A DNA stretch of 64,000 nucleotides from Novosphingobium sp. 9 (lineage in GTDB: Bacteria > Pseudomonadota > Alphaproteobacteria > Sphingomonadales > Sphingomonadaceae): assembly GCF_025340265.1 (NCBI RefSeq), contig NZ_CP022707.1, positions 2,937,898 through 3,001,897 on the forward strand, written 5' to 3'. Every line of letters starts with the position of its first letter. Positions within the stretch are counted from its first letter, which is position 1. The position numbers and the translations under genes were made by a program. The notes under the pieces were generated by a model. That model ran no database searches. It worked only from the letters and a program-made list of their open reading frames with translations, and had not been told where the DNA came from. Shown piece by piece: positions 8,789 to 16,104 of this stretch.

Positions 8789-10279
8789 TCAGGTAGTAGA
8801 ATTACATAAACTGGCCTTGATTTTACCCGCAATCATCGTTGCGGGCTGAATGGTAATCGCTTCAACGCCTGACAACGTAGGCAATCTGAGCTTGAAATCA
8901 CGTGGCGGACTGGCTGACCGCTCAAAGTCGAAGTCAAAGCTTTGCGCGCTGCCGTCGAACCCGCGGGTGCGAATGGTGAACTTCTTGAGTGCGGCGTTGT
9001 CGCTACTAAGCGATATCGTCGCTGCGCCGGCCGACACCTTCTGAAGTTGCCCCCCGCCGAACGCCGTACTTTCCCCAGGATCAAAAGAAACATTTGAGCT
9101 TAGGCCGTTCGAGCAGGCGCGACCTGTCAATCCGCGCAAAACCGCAATACTCGTATCACGCGGCAAATCTGTAGGCGTAAACTCCCAGATTATGTAAGCG
9201 GGCTTGTCTTTCTCCAGCGCGCCGGAAGACAGGTACTGACCCAAAGCTTCGTCCACCCCGCCGCCAATTACCGACAGATTGGTCACGTCCAGCCCTGTTG
9301 CCTGCCCCAGAAAGCCAGAAAAATTATACCGATGGTCCAGCGCAGAAAAACTCGTTCCCAAAACCACCAAGGATAACGTGTTGTCCTTGCTTAGCAGCGA
9401 CTGCCCTGCCCCCACTCGCTGTGGCACATCATAGCTTCGCACCTGCGGATAAGGGATATGTGAACCGCAAATGTCGTTCACCGACCGGGTCAGCCCTTCG
9501 AGAATGACGGGAGAGCCGCTGCGTGAAAAATGATAGGAGACGGGACTTACTTGCTGCACGCGAGGATCTGCTCTTACGATGCGCGCGATCGCCCTCGCTG
9601 CCATCAGGGCACCAACTGGCGTCCAATGGATATCGCCTGGATCCGTAAGTTGATCACGGGAAGTCCCGCTGCGGTCAGCCTCACCGAGAATATCGGGAAC
9701 AAGCGCGCCATCGGCCCTTAATTGGGCGAGCATAACCCTATATCGTTTCTCAACTTGCTCAGCCCTGCTCTGCCCATCAGGAAGAAATGCAAGGTGTTTT
9801 TTTGCCAATACCATACGAGGTGGCGTCAACAGAATGATCAACCGTGTACCGTTGCGCGCCAATCGCCCGTTGAGTTCCCGGACAAGGTCATGAATCCGTT
9901 CATCCGAAAAACCAAACTGTGCGGACAGTTCCATACGCCGGAACAGCCAGCCATTTTCCTCCTCAACAACCTGCACGCCGGGAAATTTGTAAGATTTAGG
10001 ATCGCGCGCCGCATCGCACATCACAAGGCGATTTTTGGCAGGTGCAGCCCAATCGGTTGAGATGCTCGGCTCACCCAGCGGCTGGGCATTGGCAGCTTGC
10101 AGAGGGGATAGCACAGAAACAACTTGTTTCACGGATTCGTTACTGCCGGACACTGCCTGCCAAACCACCGGGCCGATCGCTGCAGCGAGACAGGCCGTTA
10201 CAGGAACGCCCAAGCCGAACCAAATCCGATATCGACTATTAGCCGATAGCTTGTGGAGCATCATTTTCATAATCTCCAT
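8789..10279 (-). CDS. AlgX/AlgJ-type SGNH-hydrolase-like protein
   Basis: This 496-residue protein resembles AlgX, the periplasmic protein that O-acetylates and binds alginate. After a hydrophobic N-terminal segment (about residues 20-42), an SGNH-like domain carries DIHWTP (Asp216, His218) and GTSFS (Ser310). The Asp-His to Ser distance is close to that of AlgX. A C-terminal beta-rich part (about 400-490) fits its carbohydrate-binding module. Three ATG codons lie close together (10279, 10270, 10264). A GGAG sits 9 bases before the third, so the true start may be 10264. The gene leads the minus-strand series with the TPR-barrel and mutase genes and is divergent from the alginate lyase with only 36 bases between. 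Confidence 0.75.
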   Translation of the reverse strand: MEIMKMMLHKLSANSRYRIWFGLGVPVTACLAAAIGPVVWQAVSGSNESVKQVVSVLSPLQAANAQPLGEPSISTDWAAPAKNRLVMCDAARDPKSYKFPGVQVVEEENGWLFRRMELSAQFGFSDERIHDLVRELNGRLARNGTRLIILLTPPRMVLAKKHLAFLPDGQSRAEQVEKRYRVMLAQLRADGALVPDILGEADRSGTSRDQLTDPGDIHWTPVGALMAARAIARIVRADPRVQQVSPVSYHFSRSGSPVILEGLTRSVNDICGSHIPYPQVRSYDVPQRVGAGQSLLSKDNTLSLVVLGTSFSALDHRYNFSGFLGQATGLDVTNLSVIGGGVDEALGQYLSSGALEKDKPAYIIWEFTPTDLPRDTSIAVLRGLTGRACSNGLSSNVSFDPGESTAFGGGQLQKVSAGAATISLSSDNAALKKFTIRTRGFDGSAQSFDFDFERSASPPRDFKLRLPTLSGVEAITIQPATMIAGKIKASLCNSTT

Positions 10280-10315
10280 TGTTATAAATAAAATTAGAAT
10301 ATTGGAGGATTTATA
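10280..10315. promoter_or_regulatory. 36-bp AT-rich divergent spacer
   Basis: This is the only non-coding DNA between the AlgX-like and AlgL-like genes. It is very AT-rich and contains the lyase ribosome binding site GGAGG (10304-10308, seven bases before its GTG). It is too short for two full promoters, so at least one promoter must lie inside a coding region. Confidence 0.4.
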
Positions 10316-11395
10316 GTGCGAAATCGGACGTTAATTGCGCTAAGCACGATCCAATTCGGTTTCTTCCTACCAGCCCAAGCCCAAGACTGGAGGCCTGGAA
10401 ACCTCTATCCTGCCTTGGCCAGCCCTTTAGAGCTTCCTCGCCAGAAGGCAGGCAAGCCGTGCAGCCCCATCCCTCCTGCGGTGCGAGACATGGAAACTGT
10501 CAGCAAGTATGGGGAACACAACAAGACAAACAGTACTGTAATAAACGCAGAGGCAGACGCGCAGTATCTGGCGGACACCGCTCCGGTCACCAGCTTTGCC
10601 AATGCGGTCACCAAGCGCGCGGATCATTATGTCGAAGCAAAATCCACAGCGGATTTTGACGCCTCTTGCGCGCTGGAGTGGCTCGATGAATGGGCACGCG
10701 GTAACGCTCTTTTGGGAAAAATCAATCGGCAGGGTGAATCCGTCAGGAAGTGGGAACTGGGCACGTTTGCCACCACCTTCCTCAAGATTTCGCATGCACA
10801 CCTCGACCCCGAAAAGCAGGCGCGAGTTGTTGATTGGCTTCACAAACTGGCGATTGCCGCAAAATCTGACTTTTCCCGTGATCCAGATCTCAATAGCCGC
10901 AAGAACAACCACCTCTACTGGGCGGGTTGGAGCGTAGCCGCAGCCGGGATTGCAACAGGAGATCGTTCCTTGCTGGAATGGGGCATGGACTGTTTCCGAA
11001 CTGGAGTGGATCAGATCCGCGATGACGGGACTCTCCCCCTCGAGCTCGCACGTCGCAATCGGGCCGCCAGCTACCACATGTTTGCCATGCAGCCCCTCAT
11101 CATGCTGGCGGAAGCGGGAGAAACCAATGGTATTTCCGCATACGCCTACAACGATGGGCGCCTCAAGAAACTGATCGACCTCAATCTTCGCGCCCTTGCG
11201 GACAAATCCGTTTTCCAATCGCTGACCGGCTTTGAACAGGAACCGTCCGAGACTGCATCGGCGCTTAGCTGGATGGAACCTTACTTCGCCCGCTTCCACG
11301 ATGCGCGTCTGCTGCCGTGGCTGAGCAAATACCGCCCGATGAACACGCGCAGGACAGGTGGAGATATAACCGCGTTGTATGCACCCATGCCATAA
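10316..11395 (+). CDS. algL: PL5 (AlgL-like) alginate lyase
   Basis: This 359-residue lyase cleaves beta-D-mannuronate-rich alginate by beta-elimination and is probably periplasmic. A signal peptide (MRNRTLIALS ... PAQAQ) precedes an alpha/alpha-toroid domain. NNHLYWAGW places Asn198 and His199, and ELARRNRAASYH places Arg246 and Tyr253. This set has the same spacing as Asn191, His192, Arg239 and Tyr246 of Sphingomonas A1-III. In alginate producers, AlgL clears polymer trapped in the periplasm. The GTG start is supported by GGAGG seven bases upstream. The gene ends four bases before the tail of a converging, truncated membrane-protein gene. Confidence 0.88.
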   Translation: MRNRTLIALSTIQFGFFLPAQAQDWRPGNLYPALASPLELPRQKAGKPCSPIPPAVRDMETVSKYGEHNKTNSTVINAEADAQYLADTAPVTSFANAVTKRADHYVEAKSTADFDASCALEWLDEWARGNALLGKINRQGESVRKWELGTFATTFLKISHAHLDPEKQARVVDWLHKLAIAAKSDFSRDPDLNSRKNNHLYWAGWSVAAAGIATGDRSLLEWGMDCFRTGVDQIRDDGTLPLELARRNRAASYHMFAMQPLIMLAEAGETNGISAYAYNDGRLKKLIDLNLRALADKSVFQSLTGFEQEPSETASALSWMEPYFARFHDARLLPWLSKYRPMNTRRTGGDITALYAPMP

Positions 11396-11399
11396 GCGG

Positions 11400-11866
11400 T
11401 CATCCGTGGGTACAAGTCGCGCCACCTTCATGCCCCGCCAAAAGGGCATCGGCGTCAACACTGTCGCGTATCGTTATATGGCGATGATTGAATATGCCTT
11501 TGGCTGAGATCGCAATTCGCGTTAATCCGATTGCAAGTGGAACAACCATCAACAGCACATAGCTATCTGGCGCCCGACGCAACAATCCAGGGTAAATCAC
11601 TGCCCAAACGATGCAAGGAACAAGGGGCAACCAAGCAGCAGCGCAAATGCGCACAAATTTACGCAGCCCCGTAGAACCGTCATTCCTTTGGTCTATGCCC
11701 AGCAACATTGCAAAAGGCAAAGTCCAAAACACCATCATTACAACAGCCTCAGCATGAAAAATTCCTGCAGAAGCCCAATCCAGTAAGTTCGCACAAGCTG
11801 TAGAAAATTCACTCCACCACGGTCCTGCCTGCGGGATATCTCCAAAGGTCTGCCGCAGAACTTTTA
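11400..11866 (-). pseudogene. C-terminal fragment of a membrane protein cut by an IS element
   Basis: An open frame runs from the edge of the IS630 element to a stop at 11400. It encodes about 155 residues with at least two hydrophobic segments (VMMVFWTLPFAMLL; YVLLMVVPLAIGL) and a soluble tail. There is no start codon next to the insertion, and the reading frame passes straight into the element, so the 5' part was lost or displaced. Its position beside alginate-type genes suggests a polysaccharide-synthesis membrane protein, but the sequence is not recognised well enough to name one. Confidence 0.6.
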
Positions 11867-12917
11867 GAGCGGATTTCGATCAGTCTGGATCATATCCGCA
11901 AGAGCTGAAGTAATTGGCGCATTCGGCGGGTTGGAAGATGTCGACGAGCTTTCCGATGAGGCTCCACAGACCGCTGACTGTTCGCTCCCCGATTTTCCTT
12001 AGGAGGGCCTTGAGGCGGGAGAAAGCCTTCTCGATCGGATTGAAGTCCGGGCTGTAGGGCGGAAGGAAGCGCAGTGTCGCACCTGCTGCTTCGATCCGAT
12101 CCCGGACAGCCGGACGCTTATGGCTCGACAGATTGTCCATTATGACGATGTCACCTGGCCGCAGTTCAGGTACGAGAACCTGGGCCACGTAGGCCTCGAA
12201 CCAATCGCCGTTGATGGGACCGTCCAGTACCATCGGTGCGACCATGCCCGTCATGCGCAGAGCCGCGACCAGCGTAGTGGTCTTGCGGTGCCCGTGAGGG
12301 AAACCCATCCGCAGTCGCTCGCCTTTGGCACAGCGGCCATGGCTGCGGGTCATGTTGGTGGCGGTCCAGGTTTCATCGATGAAGACCAGGCGTCCTGGTT
12401 CGAGGTCGACCTGCCCCTCGAACCAATCATGCCGCTGCTTCAGGACGTCGGGACGGTCCTGCTCGATTGCATGGCCAGTCTTTTTTTGCGCGTCATGCCC
12501 CGACGTACAAAAAACCGATGAAGTCCCGCTACCGAGACGATCAGTCCGGCTGCGGCCAGATCCACCCGTAGTTCTTCCAGCGAAATGTCCTTCCGCGCCT
12601 CCCAGACAGCGAGGACTTCCGCCGCTCGTTCCTCGATCCGGCGCGAACGCACATCACCGCCTTGCGGTTTGGCGGCAAAGGCGCCCGTGTCGCGCCGAAG
12701 TGCATGCCAGCGGATCGCCGTCGAGGGGGCAACACCAAATCGCGCCGCCGCCGCCCGGCAACTCAATCCGTTATCGATCGCTGCCAAAAGCCGCGAGCGC
12801 AAATCCATCGAAAGCGGATGACCCATCCATGCCAGCCTCCTTCACCAGCACGGATTATGAATCACAAAACGCTATCGTAGGGAATCCCTACCGATTCATA
12901 CCGGTCGAAATCCGCTC
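11867..12917 (-). mobile_element. IS630-family insertion sequence
   Basis: This is a 1,051-bp element. Its ends share the inverted repeat GAGCGGATTTCGA (left at 11867, right ending at 12917), and it is flanked on both sides by TA (11865-11866 and 12918-12919), the target duplication of this family. It contains one transposase gene in two frames. It interrupts the membrane-protein fragment to its left. Confidence 0.88.
11880..12826 (-). CDS. IS630-family transposase, two frames joined by -1 slippage
   Basis: The first frame (12826 down to 12440) encodes an N-terminal helix-turn-helix domain (LSCRAAAARFGVAPSTAIRW). The second frame carries the DDE catalytic core: FIDETW, IMDNLSSHK, and FLPPYSPDFNPIEKAFS. 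The frames overlap at seven consecutive A on the coding strand (T7 at 12481-12487 on the plus strand). A -1 shift there gives a continuous protein running through FIDETW. Programmed slippage at an A-run is usual in this family, so I read this as an intact two-frame transposase. Confidence 0.85.
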
Positions 12918-12920
12918 TAA

Positions 12921-13767
12921 GGCGTAAATTTCCAAGCTGGCTTGAAGTTTTCCGTCTCACGTGATTCAGGCTTTCCATTGCAATGGAGGCTTGATGGCAC
13001 GGCGGCGCTACGAACTGACGGATGGAGAATGGGCGATTATCGAGCCCTTGCTGCCCAACAAGCCGCGTGGCGTTCCCCGAGTTGATGACCGACGGGTTTT
13101 GAACGGCATCCTTTGGCGTTTCCGTACCGGCTCGCCATGGGTGGAGATACCCGAACGCTATGGACCTTCCACGACCTGCTGCAACCGGTTCGTCCGTTGG
13201 CGCAAAGCCGGGGTGTGGGACCGGCTGCTCGTTGCGGTCTCCGCCGCTTTCGCGAGTGAGATCGTGATGATCGATTCCAGTTGCGTCCGCGTCCACCAGC
13301 ACGGTGCGACGGGTAAAAAAGGGGAACTGGAGATCGCGGCATGGGACGTTCCCGAGGCGGTCTCACGAGCAAAATCCATGCCCTCGTTGACGCTGATGGT
13401 CGTCCCGTCGCCCTGCGCCTGACCGGAGGCCAGGTTCACGACAGCCAGGAAGCCGAAGCCCTGCTTGAGACTGTACTCGAAGGCGCGACACTACTCGGCG
13501 ACAAAGGCTACGACAGCAACGCCATCCGGGAGGCTGCCGCCCGCAAGAATGTTTGGGCCAACATCCCGGCACGATCCAACCGCAAGCAGCGCTTCGCCTT
13601 CTCGGGCTGGGTCTATCGCCAGCGCAATCTCGTCGAACGCTTCTTCAATCACATCAAACACTTCCGAGGCATCGCCACCCGCTACGACAAGTGTCCCGAA
13701 AACTACCTCGCCGCCGTCAAGCTCATATGCGCTCGCATCTGGTGCGCTGGATAATGAGTCTACGTCC
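12921..13767 (+). mobile_element. IS5-family (IS427-group) insertion sequence
   Basis: This element of about 850 bp lies immediately to the right of the IS630 copy. Its left end begins GGCGTAAATTT. Its right end (TGAGTCTACGTCC) is a diverged inverted copy of that type of end and resembles the left end of the next remnant. The flanks read CTAA and CTAG. It contains two overlapping transposase frames. The exact boundaries are approximate. Confidence 0.75.
12994..13754 (+). CDS. IS5-family transposase, two frames
   Basis: Frame A (12994-13422) starts MARRRYELTDGEWAII and carries the DUF4096-type N-terminal domain and the first catalytic Asp region (VMIDSSCVRVHQHG). Frame B (about 13341-13754) carries HALVDADGRPV, LLGDKGYDS and the RNLVERFFNHIKHFRG motif with the catalytic Glu. 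The frames join at AAAAAAG (13315-13321), a typical slippery site of the IS427 group, so the split is probably programmed. The ATG follows CAATGGAGGCTTG. Confidence 0.85.
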
Positions 13768-13769
13768 TA

Positions 13770-13904
13770 GGGCATAAACTCATAAAATCGCTTGAGGTTT
13801 GACGGCTATCCTGACTCAGAGCCCTGCATATCGGAGGGTTAGATGGCACGGCGACGCTATGCACTGACGGATCGGGAGTGGGTAATCATCGAGCCCTTGG
13901 TATC
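13770..13904 (+). mobile_element. left-end remnant of a second IS5-family element
   Basis: The remnant starts GGGCATAAACTCATAAAATCG, an IS5-type end. It continues to an ATG at 13842 and 18-19 codons closely matching the start of the neighbouring transposase (MARRRYALTDREWVIIEPL), then breaks into unrelated sequence near 13904. The rest of the element is missing. It abuts the right end of the complete IS5 copy. Confidence 0.8.
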
Positions 13905-13969
13905 TCGAAATAAAGCCAGCCTCACACCCGGCCTGCCTACATAGCGCATCGAGAGGCCGAAAAACCGGA

Positions 13970-14983
13970 TCAGGCGATCTCGACAAAATAACGGGCCATT
14001 GCCTCTGCACAGCTGTCGCTCAACTCGATGAAGGCCCGGCGACGGTCCGCATCGTCACACGTTCGCACGAACAGCCCCGCCTCGACCATCTGGCCGATCC
14101 ATCGCAGGGCCGTCGTCGGCGGGACGGCCGCGGCGATGCACAGCGACGTGACGGAAACCCGCCCACCCTCGGCACGCGCTGCCGTAAGGTCGAGCAGCAT
14201 GTCCCAGGCGGGATCGGCGAACAGGGCGGCGTCTATGAAGCGCCCGCGCAGCTGTCGCTGCCGGATGACACGGCGCACCACCCGCGCTTCGGGCAAGGCT
14301 GGCTGCCGCGCCTGCAGGCCGTCGTCCCCCGATTGACCGGGAGGTGGTGCCACCGGAGCCGTCCGGGCAGGATCACGGGCGTCCCCCGCGCCCCCCGGCG
14401 CCAGATTTTCGATGCGTCCGGCGATCATCCCCACCTGCTCCGTCAGGCGCAGGATCATCAGCCTGTCATCTTCCGACAGTTCGCGCACGCCCGCCTTCGG
14501 GATGGCCGCCAGCACCCGCCCCAGCGCGAGAACCCGCTCAGCGCGATCGGGATCGACGAGAATCTGCGCACACGACTGGTCGAAACAGGCGAATACATCG
14601 TCAAGCGCTGCGGCATTGGTGGATACGATCAGCTGCGTCCTGGCCTGTGCTGCCCGCATGTCCAACTCACACAACGCCGCCAGATTGCGCGCGGCGATGG
14701 CGGGACAGTCCACCAGAACCACATCGCTGAGCGCACAGTCCGCGCGAAGCAGATCGTCCAGCGACCCCACGCGGCGTACCGCAAGGCCAGCGGCGCCCAG
14801 ATCGTCCCGCAATGTGGCGCGCAGTGCAGCGCGATCCGCGAAGATCGCCACCGACACGTCATCCCGCAACGCACCGCTGCCGGAGCCACCGCCCCCGCCC
14901 CCACCTCCGGATCGACCGTAGGCAAAGTCTGCCGCGCTGCTTGCCGAAAAATCCTGATCGAATTCACGCTGCCCTGAATACAT
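13970..14983 (-). CDS. receiver-like plus MarR-type winged-helix regulator
   Basis: The product is about 337 residues. Residues 20-40 contain a glycine-only linker, followed by a domain that reads like a receiver fold (VSVAIFADRAALRATLRDDL; VVLVDCPAIAARN) but without a full set of phosphorylation residues. The C-terminal 100 residues form a MarR-type winged helix (SVTSLCIAAAVPPTTALRWI; DDADRRRAFIELSD). I chose the ATG at 14983 because GGGGAG lies eight bases upstream. A perfect palindrome ACTACGTAGT lies 60 bases upstream at 15044-15053. It is the first backbone gene after the IS cluster. Targets are unknown. Confidence 0.7.
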   Translation of the reverse strand: MYSGQREFDQDFSASSAADFAYGRSGGGGGGGGSGSGALRDDVSVAIFADRAALRATLRDDLGAAGLAVRRVGSLDDLLRADCALSDVVLVDCPAIAARNLAALCELDMRAAQARTQLIVSTNAAALDDVFACFDQSCAQILVDPDRAERVLALGRVLAAIPKAGVRELSEDDRLMILRLTEQVGMIAGRIENLAPGGAGDARDPARTAPVAPPPGQSGDDGLQARQPALPEARVVRRVIRQRQLRGRFIDAALFADPAWDMLLDLTAARAEGGRVSVTSLCIAAAVPPTTALRWIGQMVEAGLFVRTCDDADRRRAFIELSDSCAEAMARYFVEIA

Positions 14984-15043
14984 CGCCTTCGACTCCCCTG
15001 CCAACAAGAACAGGATCGGAACAAAAAGCGATCAAGTCAAGAA

Positions 15044-15053
15044 ACTACGTAGT
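15044..15053. promoter_or_regulatory. 10-bp palindrome upstream of the MarR-type gene
   Basis: ACTACGTAGT is a perfect palindrome in the 96-base gap between hemH and the MarR-type regulator, placed where an autoregulatory operator would lie. The function is inferred from position and symmetry only. Confidence 0.25.
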
Positions 15054-15079
15054 AGTCTGTAAGGCACGTTCGGAGCGGG

Positions 15080-16102
15080 TCAGAGCCACCCGGAAAGTTC
15101 ATTGCGAACAAGAGCCTGCAACATGTCCATACCCGCCTCGGAAGCATTGAGGCAGGAAAGGGTTACAAAACTTTCACCCCCGGATTCGAGGAAGACTTCC
15201 CTTCCCCGGATCGCCAGTTCTTCCAGCGTTTCGACGCAATCGGCGGAAAAACCGGGTGCCGCAATCGCGAGTCGCCGCGTGCCGCCGTGGGCCATCTCGG
15301 CCAGCACCGCCTCTGTCGAAGGCTCCAGCCATCTGGCCCGGCCAAATCGCGACTGGAACGCATGACGGATCTCCAGCGCGGGAAAGCGCGCGGACAGGCG
15401 CTCCTGCAGCAGGCGGGCCGTCTTGAGGCAATGGCAGTGATAGGGATCGCCCAGCTTCAGCGTCCGCTCGGGCATGCCGTGGAACGAGAGCAGCAGTGCC
15501 TCGGGCAATTCGGGAAGCGCTGCCAGCTGCGCGCCCAGATCGGTTGCCAGCGCGTCGATGTGGGCCGGGGCGTCATAGTACGATGGCAGCGTGCGCAGGG
15601 CGGGCTGCCAGCGCATGGAACCGAGCGCCGTGCCCACTGCGTCCATCACCGAGGCGGTCGTCGCCGCGCAATATTGCGGATAGAGCGGCGCGATCAGGAT
15701 ACGCTCACAGCCCGCGCTGCGCATCGCCTCCATCCGCGAGGGGATCGAGGGATTGCCGTAGCGCATCGCCCAGTCGACCATCACCTCCGCCCCCAACCGC
15801 GCCTGCAAGGCCTCTGCCTGCGCCGCCGTGATCGCGGCGAGCGGCGAGCCCTTGTCCGTCCACACTTGCGCATAGGCATGCGCCGACTTGGCCGGTCGGG
15901 TGCGCAGGATCACCCCGTGCAGGATCGGCTTCCAGACGACAGCCGGGATCTCGATCACGCGCGGATCGGAAAGGAACTCGGCCAGATAGCGGCGCACCGC
16001 CTGCGGCGTCGGCGCATCGGGCGTGCCCAGATTGACCAGCAGAACGCCCACGCGCGGCGCCTTGAGCGGCGGATGATCGGCAGGGAGAGTAGGGTTCGGC
16101 AC
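15080..16102 (-). CDS. hemH: ferrochelatase
   Basis: This 340-residue enzyme inserts Fe2+ into protoporphyrin IX, the last step of haem b synthesis. It shows the N-terminal GVLLVNLGTPDAP motif, the APLYPQY strand, SFHGMPERT with the metal-site His, and the C-terminal FSADCVETLEEL block with the conserved acidic residues. The start is taken as the GTG at 16102, two bases after the TGA of the upstream oxidoreductase gene, which suggests translational coupling. An open frame continues upstream but has no family similarity. The length fits the family. Confidence 0.9.
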   Translation of the reverse strand: MPNPTLPADHPPLKAPRVGVLLVNLGTPDAPTPQAVRRYLAEFLSDPRVIEIPAVVWKPILHGVILRTRPAKSAHAYAQVWTDKGSPLAAITAAQAEALQARLGAEVMVDWAMRYGNPSIPSRMEAMRSAGCERILIAPLYPQYCAATTASVMDAVGTALGSMRWQPALRTLPSYYDAPAHIDALATDLGAQLAALPELPEALLLSFHGMPERTLKLGDPYHCHCLKTARLLQERLSARFPALEIRHAFQSRFGRARWLEPSTEAVLAEMAHGGTRRLAIAAPGFSADCVETLEELAIRGREVFLESGGESFVTLSCLNASEAGMDMLQALVRNELSGWL

Positions 16103-16104
16103 GC

